A DNA stretch of 64,000 nucleotides from Craspedostauros australis (Eukaryota; Bacillariophyta; Bacillariophyceae; Mastogloiales; Achnanthaceae): assembly GCA_026770025.1 (NCBI GenBank), contig JAMXDE010000018.1, positions 682,001 through 746,000 of the forward strand, in the 5' to 3' direction. The notes under the pieces were generated by a model. It was not told where the DNA came from. It worked only from the letters and a program-made list of their open reading frames with translations, and did not search any database. The position numbers and the translations under genes were made by a program. Below are positions 44,271 through 55,906 of the stretch, piece after piece (the stretch's first letter is position 1; each line of letters starts with the position of its first letter).

Positions 44271-45975
44271 TCACGACTGTGTCGGAACCTCCGGCTTGGC
44301 CACGACCTTGGCTTTGATGTTGTTGTGTTTGGTCGATTGCTGGATGAGGTCTTTCAGGATCTTTTGTTGATCCTGGATGATGGTGCTGGCAATGCCGTTG
44401 AGTTTGTTGGATTGGACGACGGATTGGTAGGTGCGGGTGTACGTCCTGCGGCGCTTGCGGATGTGGGACATCAGCTCCTCCTGCTGTTCTACCGCGGTCT
44501 TGCCAATGTTCGTCGGCACCGTGGGCGGCGAAGTCTCGAAGGTCGAGCGGCTGCGCAGAGAATGGCTGACCTTTTCTCTCGCGTATTCGTCGCCGACTGC
44601 GTCGCGTGGTACAGGAAAAAGGTAAGCAACGGGATAGGAAGAAAGCAGAGCAAGCGCGCCAACAAGAGAGAAAATAAGGAGGGAAGGAAGAATGCAGAGG
44701 AGGGTTTGAGAGGGCTGCCTGTGTTGCGTCTACGTCTGTTCAGCATTGGTCCTCAAGCGTGACGATGCCGGTGATGCGACGCTGGAGCATTGTGTTTGTG
44801 TCCGAGTGTGGTACCATGGAACGACATGATGGGATTTAGGCATAATCACGTTCGACCGTACCTGACCAACACGTCAGACTGTAAGCATGAGGACGGGACA
44901 ATGATCCATCGTGGCCAACGATAGCGGGCCGCTCAAAAGAGCAACAGCAGCGGCGGCCGGTTCGGGGACATCTACATATACGAATATGTACCAATACGAG
45001 TACCAACAGGTCGATACATACTGTTGCACACAATCGTGTCACGTACCGTCAAACCAGAGCCCCGTCTTCGAGTCATAAAGCAAAAATCTGAAGTCGAGCA
45101 GTTGGTATTGCGTTGAGCGCAAGTGGTCTTCCGTGAAGAGGGTGCGTATGCACGATGGATGGGGGCATGTTAGCATGAGCATGGCAAGTAGCTTGACGCA
45201 CCTGCTCGTACTAGAGAGGAGTGCAATTGGTGAACGTATTGGCACCGCATGCACACATGCATCAACCAATGCACATTGATGTACGACTCCTAACCATGGA
45301 ACACAGAGCAACGTACCTCCCACCACGCTCCCGAATCATGTGCACCAAATCGTTTGTGACCTGGGTCTTGAAATCTCTCCGAATGGACTGCTGGTACTCA
45401 TGTCGCATGGACAGTATGAGGTCCCGAAAGTAACAGTTCCCAGGATGAGACAAGGTCATCTTGCCGCGACCGCAGATCACATCGTTGAGCTGCGGTTCGA
45501 TGATCCCGTCCGGCTTGGTGGTTGCAGCATCGTTCTTGTGATTCGGGTGCGCAACTTCGGCGTCATTTGGGGCAGGCGTATCTTCCGTTGTGGCGACAAC
45601 GCCGCCCCTGGCGTCGTAGTTGTGAATGATGTGACCTAGGCTCGGAAATTGCGCCATCTCTGCACCCAGCCGTTGTGACGGCATCAACGAATGCAACGAC
45701 ATTGCCAGCGACTGATGTGCTGTTGTTTGCAGTGCCATTGCCGCCGCTGATTCCGCCGTTGCCAGAGTGGGTACCGAGAGCGACATTAGAGATTGAGTAG
45801 TACTGGTGGGCGCGCCTGCTGTTGCAGCTGGCAGCGGCATTGAGGCTGGAACAGCCGCTGCGGCACTTGCGCTTGTCGCGGGTGCTGGAGCGATTTCAAG
45901 CGTCCTCTTCATGGTGGAACTGCTTTGATTCTTTCCTTCTTTTCGTGATGTTGGCGACGATGATGAGGATTCCAC
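44271..45975 (-). CDS. DUF6824-domain protein, Ala-rich, with a 41-nt micro-exon
   Basis: Three exons, 45975..45317, 45087..45047 and 44596..44271, with phases 2 and 1. Introns start GTACGT and end TTCAG and ACGCAG. Spliced product is 341 residues. The domain crosses all three exons: LNDVICGRGKMTLSHPGNCYF and MRHEYQQSIRRDFKTQV, then ERGGR|FLLYDSKTGLWFD|VGDEYAREKVSHSLRS. The complete motif order confirms the joins. Residues 1-150 are Ala/Pro/Ser-rich with conserved-looking short hydrophobic runs; the tail after the domain is helical and basic (SHIRKRRRTYTRTYQSV). ATG 45975 or the Met 21 codons later could start it. The micro-exon carries the part of the domain that holds the conserved Trp. As for its neighbour, molecular function is unknown and a nuclear role is inferred. 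Confidence 0.85.
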
Positions 45976-46956
45976 TGGTTCTTATTCCTGCCACTGCCAC
46001 TGCCACTGCCACTGATGGTATTATACCAACGAAAAGTTCAAGAGGCTTTGGTGCAATGCCAAACAAGCCTTCTGCGAAGGGACGTTCCCCTGGTAAACGA
46101 TGATGTTGGGGGAGCGGCGGCACTCGATTGATCAGCCAATGTTCCGATCGATTACGCTCGTATTATACTAGTATGTATGGTATTATACGATCTATTATGT
46201 GAGATGGAAGCAATCTGTTGGAGCAGGTGCGTCAATCTTCTATCTGCAAGTTCGCCGCTTGGATGGATGGGATTGATGGATGGATCACTCTCCTTGCCCA
46301 GTTCGATGAATTGTGATCTTCGCCGTGCCTTCTCGTTCGCATCATCCCCTGACGTCTGCCATCTTTTCCTTTCGTGTTTCCTTCCTCCAACAGGCGCTTC
46401 CTCCAGTTCACCCATGTCCTCCTCATCCTGCGATCCTCTTCTTGGTGTGTTGCCGCACAATTCTGTCCAAATCGAACTCGTTTTCGTCGTTCGTCGTTGC
46501 ATCGCCACATTCCCAAATCACGATCGAAAAAAGATCGCGTGAACACGCTGCGTTCTGATTGGTGGGATGTGGTTGGTGGATGGAGTTTGGTCTGTGCGGT
46601 CATCAGAAAAAGGGAGGGGATTTTGGTCGTGTTTTGTGTTCCGCCACGAAGTCTACTTATCTAGTATAGATCCTCTGGATCGATCAGTTTTGCACCAAGA
46701 AAAAGAGGTCATGATCGTCAGAGTTGTTGCCAACATCAGCCTTCTCACAATACATTTAGAGCGGAGCAGTCTACCATGTGTGTACTCGTAGTCGTATGTG
46801 CACTTCATAATCCTGTCCCATGCTATGCTCTATGTCGCCAGGTATAATATGATATAATACTTGGATATATAATATTCTAGAATATAATATAATGCCATCC
46901 TCAAATAGTATTTTCCGACCTATGCACGTACTCTGCTCCGCTCTACGATGGTCTTC
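45976..46956. other. Intergenic region
   Basis: Has AT-rich blocks at 46155-46195 (TTATACTAGTATGTATGG) and 46840-46905 (TATAATATGATATAATAC, then ATATAATATTCTAG). The near-match GTACTCGTAG lies around 46782. No gene supported; frames at 46177-46664 look random. Confidence 0.5.
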
Positions 46957-48642
46957 CTACCAATCGTAGTCGGCGCCGCCTGGCGTCCTCGTTTGGCCGA
47001 AGCTGAGATCGTCTCCGCCCATGATGTCATCCTCCGGAGACCATTCCGAATCCAAACCGAGGTCCTTGAGCCTCCGTTCCTGGTAGTACTCCTTGAGATC
47101 CAACGCTTCCTTCTCACGCTGAAGGAATTCGAGCGTCCTCGTCAGCGCCTTGGTCTCCGATTCGCGCAGCTGCGTGCAGATTGCGGGGCCGCCCTCCTTG
47201 CAATCCGACATGGAATCGAGCGCCTTTTCGCAGGCCTCGCTGATGGCCGTGACGACATCGAGCTCGTTGCGCTCGCTGACCGGCATCGACATGAATCCCC
47301 ACACCTCCTTGCGGAAGATGCTCTCGAGGAGGAACGCGTCGACGGCGCCCAGCTTGGCCAGACGCACGAACTGCATCATGGCGGGATCCGGCTCGCCGTC
47401 CTGACCTGGCGCGCTGACGATGTCGAACTTCTGCACGGGATCCATGGGAGCCTGGTCGTACGTTTCGAATTCCAGAATGTCCAGCTTGTCATCGTAGAAG
47501 CGATCTTCGGAGTCGATCTCGAAGCTCAGTTCCGACACCGCCGTCTTGAGGCACTGTGGTGGGCAGAAGCCGTGCTCCATCAGGTAGTCGGCCGCACTCT
47601 TGGGTCCGTAGGAGCAAAAGACCTCCTCGCCTTCGGCGTACTTGCGCTGCGCCACGAGCTGGGCGCCCTTGATGGTGCCGAAGGTCCCCATGAAGCCGGC
47701 AGACACCTCCTCGCCGTCATCCTCGTGATTGCAAAAGTCCATGATGGGCAGCAGGCGCAGGGTGCCGCCGACGAAGACCGACCTGGACTTGGCCAGCGCC
47801 ATGGCCCAGATGTAGCCTTCGAGGGAGAAGCACGGGATGGTGAAGCCGTTCCACTCCACCGTTTCAGGGAATTTGGCACGATCGTTCGCGAACACGTTCT
47901 CGATCAACCAATTCGCGTCCTCCTCCACATCATCCAAGGCCTGGTAGATCTTGTTGGTCGACGAGGCCTGCAGGATTTCCTGGTCATCCTCCGACCACAG
48001 CAGAGGATGCGTGGCCTTCATTTCCCCGGGCGACGGCAGGGACTCCACCCACCGATCCATCATGGCCTGCAGCGCCGCCGGTCGCTCAGGGCCGGATTTC
48101 GCCACCTCGCTGAGAATCTGGAGCGCGATCAATCCGGTATCCCCCGTCCAACCCTCGTAATCCTCCGCCAGCACATCGGCAAAGACGACGGTGCGCGCCA
48201 CCTTGGCGGACAGCTCGATGCGCTCATCGTACGGCATGGACAGGAAGGTCTCGCCCTTCTTGATGGCGCCCGTCGCGACCAATCCCAGCCGTCCCGTGGT
48301 GGGAGATGGGCCGATGGCGACCTTGCAGGTCTTGGTGATTTCGGATTTGCAGTTCTGGAAGGATTCGTTGAGCAGACCACCGATGCTTTCCAACGCGTTT
48401 GGGTCGGAATCGATGCTGGATGCGGACAGCTGTCTGGCATAGATGCGGGGTCTGTACTGCGCGTTGGCCGCTGCCGTCGACGCTGTCGTGGGTGCTGTCG
48501 TGGATGCTGTCGTCGCCGATGCCTTTGCGTTGGCAGCAGCGGTCGTTGTCGGAGTTGCATGCGGTCCGATCTGGAAGGAATCCACGAATCCGGACACCAA
48601 ACTGGCCACGATCAGCACGCGCATTGCCGTGTCGAGCATCAT
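46957..48642 (-). CDS. Plastid-targeted SET-domain protein, Rubisco-LSMT/SETD-like lysine methyltransferase
   Basis: A single exon of 561 residues from ATG 48642. The earlier ATG 48918 would add 92 Thr/Gln/His-rich residues made of leader repeats and would bury the signal peptide. From 48642 the protein starts MMLDTAMRVLIVASLVSGFVDSFQIGP: a signal peptide followed by Ser-Phe, the usual diatom plastid cleavage context. The split SET domain is visible as RLGLVATGAIKKGETFLSMP, then MDFCNHEDD and KYAEGEEVFCSYGPKSAADYLMEHGF (SAM-contacting NH and the CSYG Tyr). A helical C-terminal part like the Rubisco-LSMT substrate-binding domain follows. Such enzymes methylate lysines of Rubisco, aldolase or other stromal proteins. 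The exact substrate here cannot be inferred. Confidence 0.87.
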   Translation of the reverse strand: MMLDTAMRVLIVASLVSGFVDSFQIGPHATPTTTAAANAKASATTASTTAPTTASTAAANAQYRPRIYARQLSASSIDSDPNALESIGGLLNESFQNCKSEITKTCKVAIGPSPTTGRLGLVATGAIKKGETFLSMPYDERIELSAKVARTVVFADVLAEDYEGWTGDTGLIALQILSEVAKSGPERPAALQAMMDRWVESLPSPGEMKATHPLLWSEDDQEILQASSTNKIYQALDDVEEDANWLIENVFANDRAKFPETVEWNGFTIPCFSLEGYIWAMALAKSRSVFVGGTLRLLPIMDFCNHEDDGEEVSAGFMGTFGTIKGAQLVAQRKYAEGEEVFCSYGPKSAADYLMEHGFCPPQCLKTAVSELSFEIDSEDRFYDDKLDILEFETYDQAPMDPVQKFDIVSAPGQDGEPDPAMMQFVRLAKLGAVDAFLLESIFRKEVWGFMSMPVSERNELDVVTAISEACEKALDSMSDCKEGGPAICTQLRESETKALTRTLEFLQREKEALDLKEYYQERRLKDLGLDSEWSPEDDIMGGDDLSFGQTRTPGGADYDW

Positions 48643-49291
48643 CTTGAAGAGATTGTGCCTATTGCTTTGATCGTTGTTCCAGCTGTGTTGAATTGCATGG
48701 GATGAGCAAGGCCAAAATCGAAGACCGTTCAGATGTCTTCGCCTTGCATTGATTTGTGTTGCCTTGTGTTGCCTTGTGTTGCCTTGTGTTGCTTCGTTTT
48801 CTGATGTTGTGTGCTGGCGCCGCGTGTCTGCATGTACGTGGGTGTGGGTGTTGCGTTGTGTTGTTGCTGTCGTATCCGAATCTCTGTTCCTCGTTGTTGT
48901 GGTTGTCGTTGGTGTCATTCATCTCTCCAAAATGACGCTTCGCATCGAAAGAGTTCAAGGTGGAACCTCCTCTCTTGACGTCACAAAGTCCATTCACGAC
49001 CCCATCCATTCACGAATGACACGAATCGTGTGTATCCTGCGATCGTATCCAGGCTCATCTGGTATGCTCTTACCGCGCTACCGCAGTCGCACCAGACAAG
49101 CGCAATCTTGTGTGTTCGTATTACGACTACACCAAGCAATACTCTATTATCTCTAACTATTAGCACTGAATCTATGCTCTTTACCATGCTCCAATCCTGC
49201 AGAGAGAGCGTGGCTATCCCCAGCGTGCCCCAGTCCATCTGATAAACTTGTCGGTCTTCACACAGCGGCGGACAAGACGTCAATGCCAACG
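48643..49291. other. Intergenic region with SET-gene leader and decamer repeat
   Basis: The first 280 bases are the presumed SET-gene leader, G/T-rich on + and including three exact copies of GTGTTGCCTT at 48756-48785. The rest, to the histidine-kinase stop, has no supported gene. Confidence 0.55.
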
Positions 49292-52200
49292 TCAAACATC
49301 AGCATCAACATCGTCCCCATTCGTGGATGCTGATGCCCAAACACGGAGCAGTTCCGTCGTCAGCTTTTCCTTCTGGCATGGGAATGGCTTGAGCATGAAG
49401 GCATCCGCGCCGGACTCCAGGAACGTTACCCCCAGATCGTTCGCGGATAGACCACAGATTCGGCTTCGGACACCCTTGGCACGCAATGCGCGGGCGGTCT
49501 CCGTCCCTAGGAGTTGCTTGTCGACAGAGGTCATGTACTGGTCCAGGAAGATGATATCGAAGTGGTTGTCATCGACCATCATCAATGCCGTCTCGCCGTT
49601 CGATGCCTCTTTCACCTTCCATTCCGGCATGCACTTCTTCACGGATCTGCAGAAGAGCTTGCGCAAAATCAGATCGTCGTCCACGAACAGGATGGAGAGA
49701 TTGTCGGGGAGGCTGGTGTCGGTGTTCGTCGCGTTGTGTGCCTCTTCCATCTGGCCCTTGTGTCCTGCACCATCTGCATGGCCGAAAAGGCCGTCTGCGT
49801 GGGCATCCGGGCTTACCTCATCGTGCTGCTGCAAGTTAATGGAGGACATCGAGATGGGTTCCGTCTTCTGCAGATCAATCACAAACCGCGCTCCTGGACA
49901 CCCGACAACGCCACTGTGGAAGGACTCGTCGAGATAGATCACACCACCCATCATGGTCACGATCTTCTCGCACAGGCTCAGACCGACGCCGGTCCCTTGG
50001 CTCAGCGAGTCGAGACTCTCCTGGAACTTGTTGAACAGCTTGCCGCGCTTCTCTTCGGGAATGCCCGGCCCGGAATCTTCCACGTAAATGCAGACGTGGT
50101 CGTCCTCCACGACCGCTCTCAATCGCACAAACCCTCGTTCGACAAACTTGGCGGCGTTTCGCCCCAGGTTCAGCACCACCTGCTTCAATCGCACCCGGTC
50201 CGTCATTACCACCAAGTTCTCTGGACATTCAACTATGGCCTCGAAGTTGTCATTGCGTCTGTACAGCATGCATGCCACGGGTTCCAAGATGTCCATGCGG
50301 ATATCCGTGGCCGTGTTCTCGATCTTCATCTGCTTGTTTACGGCCCGGTGCATGTCCAGCATGTCGCGCAGCAGATCGTTGACGAAGTGCAAGCTGGTGT
50401 CGATGACGCCGACATCTTCTCGGACTGCCTCCATGGCATCCGCGTCCTTCAGCGCCTGTCGCTCGCTCACGGATGTGGACACGAAGCTACACGCTGCCAT
50501 GGCAGCCGAGAGAGGGTTCCGGATTTCATGTGCAATGAAGTCATTCAGCTGTTGTTGCGTACGTATATGCATGATCAAGATGATAGAGTATGGGTAAGTA
50601 AGCAATCACGTTGGTGAGTATGATGCATAAGGGGCCATGGAATGAGAGAAGCGCACTCGACGACCCACACATCCCCAGACTGTACGCGCGCAAACACAAT
50701 TCTTGAAGCGGAGCGCATGGAACGTTGCACTGGACGAAGGATGAAGGACGCATCAGGCGCACTGCGAAATGCATTCTCCTCGTGACGGACACGATGATGA
50801 TCGTATTGCTCACCTCTCTTTCCGCCTTCGCATTCTGCCTCTCGTGCTGAACCATCAAAGCTGATTTGGCGGACATGGCTTCTGTGTGTATCTGCTTCTG
50901 CATAAGTGTGGTGTACAGGAGTGCAGAGAACGCCAACGAGACGACAACGCACATGACGATGGCAGTCAGACGCCATCGCGAATTGCTCGCCACGGAGTAG
51001 CAGACCGTGATCACCCATTCGTTGTTGGTTGTGTCCACGGCCTGCGGGACGCACCTCCAATACCTGTGGCCTCGCGTTCTCTCGAATTCGTCTGTCTCTG
51101 CCAGGACCACGTTCTTTTCGGTGTAGGAGTCATCGTCATGACCACCCGTCTTTCTCCGATCTGTCCTCGTTAGCTGGAATTCAAACCCATGCTGGTCGAA
51201 AGTGTCGTAAATCCCGCTCTTGTCCACCAACGCTTCCCAGTTGATGAGGGCGACCTAAGGAAAGCGGTGGGGGAGAGAGAGAGAGAGCCGGAGCAGGGCA
51301 TGACCAATGCGGGATATACGTTTGTACATGTAACAATGAAAGCAACGAGAAAACGAGCAAGAGTTAGCTGACAAGATGGTTGGATTGAAGTATGTGCATG
51401 ATGCCAGGGGGAGATATTCGCACGAGAGACGCATGCACGATCGGCCCATTCTGTTTTGTTGGACACAATGCCAGCCGTCACTCGTCCTGTCACTCACCGC
51501 GAATCCCCATCTTGGATAAGAAACGCCACCAACTGTGATCTCTTTGCCCTCCATGGTGATGGGAAGTCGGGCAATGAAGGCTGATCGCACGGTCGCATCG
51601 CATTCGGGACACTGCCGCAACGTCAACGGACCTGCGATGACGACGTCGTCACGGGGCACCGTCGCTTCGGCGATGAAGGACCTTGCTGGATCCATGAGCA
51701 GATCATGACCAATAGCACCGCTGTTGTCCAGATATACTCCCGGTGGGAAGTCGTCCGTATTGTTGACTGGATGCAGCAGGCAAACGACGGCGTTGGGCAC
51801 CAATTGCAAGTTGACGAGCACACCTTCCATGCCGGAGTTGCGCTTGATGGTGGATGCAATCTCCGTGAACCGCTGCACCAAATCCGGCTGGTCGCAAACG
51901 CCGCTGACATTGCGATGCGTTGGCACAGTCTCGGGCGGGATCGGTGGAACGAACGGCAGCGATCCATTCAAGTTCGCCGGTCCTATCTGATCCGGCAGGT
52001 CATGAAAGACCTCCAGCTCGTTGACGAACTGCGCCAATGAAAAGAGTGGTAGCAACGCCTGATCGAGCTGATCGCCTGTTGTCCGGATGTTGATGTGGAT
52101 TGGTGGATGAGTAAATCAGGAACCGCAACACAGGTTGAAAGCGTTCGCATGCGTACGTAGGGTACAAAGCGCACAACCACAAAGCAGATGCATGGTGATA

Positions 52201-53019
52201 CGTTAGTCAGCGGGAGATGTTAGAATGGGTGGGTGAAGTTGGGGCAGAATACAATAGAGTACTCTACAGTCAGGCAAGACAAAACCAAGCCAAGCAGAAC
52301 AGTACGAGTACATCTGCGAAGCAGACCTCCCAACCTTCAAGTAACATCATGGAATGATTTGAATGATGATGACAAATAAACTCACTGAACCAACCGGCGG
52401 TTTCAATGGCCAGCAGGGAGGCCTCCTTCCGCACGCTGGCTTCGTTGGATCTGCCATAGAGTTCGATGATGCTGACCGCGGATCCGCAGAGGATGACAAA
52501 GATGAAAATGGGAAGGATCAGGATGTGCTGCTGCTTGCGGATGATATCACGTTGTTGGGGAAAGCACGAAAAGTTGATTGCTTTGGTCTCGACGGTGGCA
52601 TCGTTGTTGGCGCCGCCGTCGGTATTGTCGCCGACATGCGATTCTTCTATCTCGCTCGTCAGCGTTTGCATGGTGCTTCCTAGCCGATGATGTGCCGAGG
52701 AAGGAGAAGACGAAGACGATGAGCTTTCTGGCTTGGAAGTCATGGCTTTGTGATCCCTTGGTTTGTTCTTCTTAGTGCCTTCGCCATTGTTTGGAATCTG
52801 TGACACCTCTCCGTTGGTCAGCATCAAGCCTTGATCAGGACCATTCGTTCGCGTCAAGGCCTGGGCGGCATTCCTGCATTCCGATTGTGCCCGAGCCGTA
52901 CGGCTATTTTTGAGCTGGGCAGATCCAGCATGACAAAGGCTATTCCCATCTTCAATGTCGCCATGCAGCGGCTGGGTTGATGATGCCATCGGGGTGGCTG
53001 CATCTATCGTCTCCGACAT
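49292..53019 (-). CDS. Hybrid histidine kinase: CHASE-like sensor, HisKA, HATPase_c, receiver
   Basis: Four exons, 53019..52386, 52075..51498, 51254..50814 and 50548..49292, with phases 1, 0 and 0. Introns start GTGAGT (twice) and GTGAGC and also GTGAGT-like, and end AACAG, CTTAG and AACAG. Product is 969 residues. Residues 1-160 are disordered and Ser-rich. TM1 is about 166-187 and TM2 about 499-521. Between them lies an extracytosolic domain with the CHASE pattern (AIGHDLLMDPARS, VIAGPLTLRQ, YPRWGFAVALINWEAL). The HisKA box is DFIAHEIRNPL with His558. ATP-binding N, G1 and G2 boxes are LNLGRNAAKF, VEDSGPGIP and GTGVGLSL. The receiver has the FVDDD acidic pair and phosphoacceptor Asp in IIFLDQYM. 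A membrane two-component sensor; CHASE domains in plants and amoebae bind cytokinins or small peptides, but the ligand here is unknown. Confidence 0.92.
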
Positions 53020-54242
53020 TGTGGTTTTGTGAAGGCAGGAGTGCCAAAGTTCTCGTCACTGTTGTGGTTGCTTGTCGGTCCAAGAGGCGGTGTGTTGGAG
53101 TGCTTGTTACGCTCGCGCGTGAGTGCGCTGCGATCCTTTTGCGTCCGAGATGCTCAATCGGCGGTGGCCTTGGGTGAGAGGTTGCGCGGTGTCCCTGAAG
53201 GTAGTCGTACGACTATGCCGTTTGCGGCTGTGTTACTTCGTGCTCGCAATGTGCGGAGCCCGGTTCAGAAGCGCGACGATGTGGATGTGGATGGGGAGGC
53301 GCAACGTTCTTCACTTCTCTGTCTCTCTCTCTCTCTCTCTCTCTTGCCTGGTTGCCTTGGTTGCCTTGGGTTGTGCGATACTCTGAGTCGCAGCGGGGAT
53401 GGCCAGTGGACGTCGAGACGAATAATCGTTGAGTTGATCGTGCGGTGTTGTAGTCGTACGATACAGACACACGGATGGTGCCACACGCCGGTTGTGTGGA
53501 TGGAGTTCGTGATTGGTCAGCGACCATGGTTGTGAGACGATTTCTCGTGAAATCAGTGTGATGATTGTCATTGTTGTACGCCCTTCTCGCGAGCACCACA
53601 AAACAACGCAAAAAACTCCGCATCATTGGTTCTTTTGGCAGCAACGGCACCAAAAGAGATAATTTCGCCTTCGCTGCCACCAAACGTGTCATCACAAAGA
53701 GCCAAACAAGTGCCCAAGTCATTTCTGCGAGGCAGAGAAAGAGCGTGGCGCAGATTGACACTTCCTTCGTCCAACGGAACACAAACTGGTTTGCGACACG
53801 AAAGTAGTTTCTCCGTATTTCGTGGCGAAAAGTATCACGTGATCATCACGGGTCATTTGAATCCATCGGATGTGGCCAACTCGTGATTCACATGTCATGG
53901 ATCACGCGTTCTTGTTTGTAGTGGTCACGAAGGTCGAATTGATTAGTTTGACCATAAACTATCTTTGCTTGATTTTTGCGCGCAGCATGGTGGCAGCAGA
54001 CAAGTTCGTTGGTTGCGGATGTGTTGTCTGTTTGGGCACATGTTTGCATGTTTGCATGATACCAACACAACAGTTCGATCAGCAGAAGATCACCATCACC
54101 ATCATTGACAGCCTGACGTGAATGGGTTGGTATTGCTCTACTCGGTATAGCTCCATACATCGAAGTCGCCCTGCACCGCGTTGACTGAAAGAGAAGACAG
54201 AAGGAAGGCAACAGCAGCAACAGCAGCAAGAGGAGGACGACG
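53020..54242. other. Intergenic region between diverging genes
   Basis: Contains a TC run (53316-53343). The minus frame 53213-53782 is open but has no domain and is partly simple sequence. The RAE1 leader occupies the last part (CAGCAGCAACAGCAGCAAGAGG before the ATG). Confidence 0.5.
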
Positions 54243-55615
54243 ATGGCGACGTTCGGCTCAGCGACGACGACGATGCCGGCACTCACGAACGGGACGCAGG
54301 CCAGCATCGCCTCAGGCGATTGCAACGTGCCTCAGGCCGGGAATGACGGCATCTCCTCTCTGCGGTGGAGTCCCACATCCAACATCCTCGTCAGCTCCAA
54401 CTGGGACGGCGGCGTGAGGTGCTGGGAAGTGCAGGAGCAGGGCGGACAGGTGCGTGCGCAGCCGAAGGCGCAGGTCAATCACGAGAATGCGTCCCCCGTC
54501 ATGGACTCCTGCTTCGCGCCTGATGGCCAGCGCGTCTTCTCCTGCGGCGGCGACAAGGCCGTGCGGATGTGGCAGCTGGGCCAGAGCCCGCCCAACGGCG
54601 TGGCGCAGCAGATCGGCGCCCACGACGCTCCCATCAAGGGCGTGCGCTACCTGCCCAACTCCAACCTCGTCGTCAGCGGCGGCTGGGATCGCAAGCTCAA
54701 GTTCTGGGACACGCGAAGTCCCAACCCTGCTGGGGTGCTCGACATGCCGGAGCGTATCTACGCCATGGACGTGCGCAACACCCTGCTCGTGGTGGCCACC
54801 GCCGGCCGTCACCTCATCATGTACGACGTCTCCGGCGCGCAGCCGAGGGAGCATCAGCGCAAGGAATCGCCGTTGAAGTACCAGTCCAGATGCGTCACCT
54901 GCTTCCCCGATGCCTCCGGATACGCCGTCGGCAGCATCGAGGGTCGTGTCGGCATCCAGTACATCCAAAAGACGCCCAATCGCGACAGCTTTGCCTTCAA
55001 GTGCCATCGTCAGGACTCCGGCGTGTACAGTGTCAACGCCATCGCCTTCCAACAGCGGTTCGGAACCTTCGCGACAGTCGGAGCCGATGGTGTCGTCAAC
55101 TTTTGGGACAAGGGTACGTGTCATGTTGCCATGCTGTAGTGTTGTGATCGTGTCAACGAAGCTGCTTTTGGGCATGCTGCTACGCTTCGCTCTGTTGGTA
55201 TGCGTTGTTTGACAGTGTTGCCAATTTGCGCAAGTTGCCCCTTGTTGGAGTGACCACCATGTTTGATGACCTTCGCCATTCCAACAGCTGCAAGCGAGCC
55301 CAATCAATTCCTCATACTCTCACCCGTCCGTCATATCCTATCACGTTCATCTCGAACATATACCGCATACCACACACCTCGTTACATTCATTCATTCGTT
55401 CACTCGCAGAAAACCGACAACGGCTGAAAGCCTTCGCCGCGATCAATCGGACGATATCGTGCGCTGAATTCAATTCGCCCGGAAATCTGTTTGCGTATGC
55501 CAGTAGCTACGACTGGAGCAAGGGAAGCTCGGTCTACGCTCCTGGCACTGCCAACGAAATCTACATCCACTACACGCCAGACGAGGAGATCAAGCCGAAG
55601 CCAAAGAGACGATGA
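54243..55615 (+). CDS. RAE1: RAE1/Gle2 mRNA-export WD40 protein
   Basis: Two exons, 54243..55113 and 55410..55615, phase 1, with a GTACGT donor and CTCGCAG acceptor, giving 358 residues. RAE1 is a WD40 beta-propeller that binds the GLEBS motif of NUP98 at nuclear pores and supports mRNA export and mitotic spindle function. Repeats visible: ISSLRWSPTSNILVSSNWDG, MDSCFAPDGQRVFSCGGDK, KGVRYLPNSNLVVSGGWDRKLKFWDTRSPNP, and VNAIAFQQRFGTFATVGADGVVNFWDK. The exon junction falls in the family-specific FWDKENRQRLKAF. The second exon continues with CAEFNSPGNLFAYASSYDWSKG, the RAE1 hallmark near the C-terminus, and a Lys/Arg tail. The first 30 residues are a low-complexity Thr/Ala/Ser lead. Confidence 0.95.
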
Positions 55616-55906
55616 GCAGCTTCAATCGACCAATCACGCGAGCGATGAAGCAAATAGTCCAATCAAACAGTCCAAAGAAACATTTTATGCGTATTCTATA
55701 CTCTACCCCATTCGTCTGTACAAATACTCCACGGCTATGGGATATCTTGCGAAGCGTGCCCGGTTGCGTTGCACGACAACAGCAAGAATCACTTCCAGAT
55801 GGAGGACAACGATCACACTCCATTGTTGACTCCACTGAAGACTCCGCTTACGCCAGCAACCTTGTTCATCGGGAGCACTCAGATTCTCCCTACTTGCTTG
55901 CTTGAT

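Noticed and set aside
46948-48705. 585-residue + strand ORF opposite the SET-domain gene
   Set aside because: Arg/His/Leu-rich mirror of a GC-rich coding strand; the minus strand carries the SET motifs and plastid signal.
49514-50617. 367-residue + strand ORF opposite the histidine kinase
   Set aside because: Antisense shadow; the kinase and receiver motifs are all on the minus strand.
54312-55307. 331-residue minus-strand ORF opposite RAE1
   Set aside because: No domain and Gly/Val/His-rich; RAE1 on + is certain.
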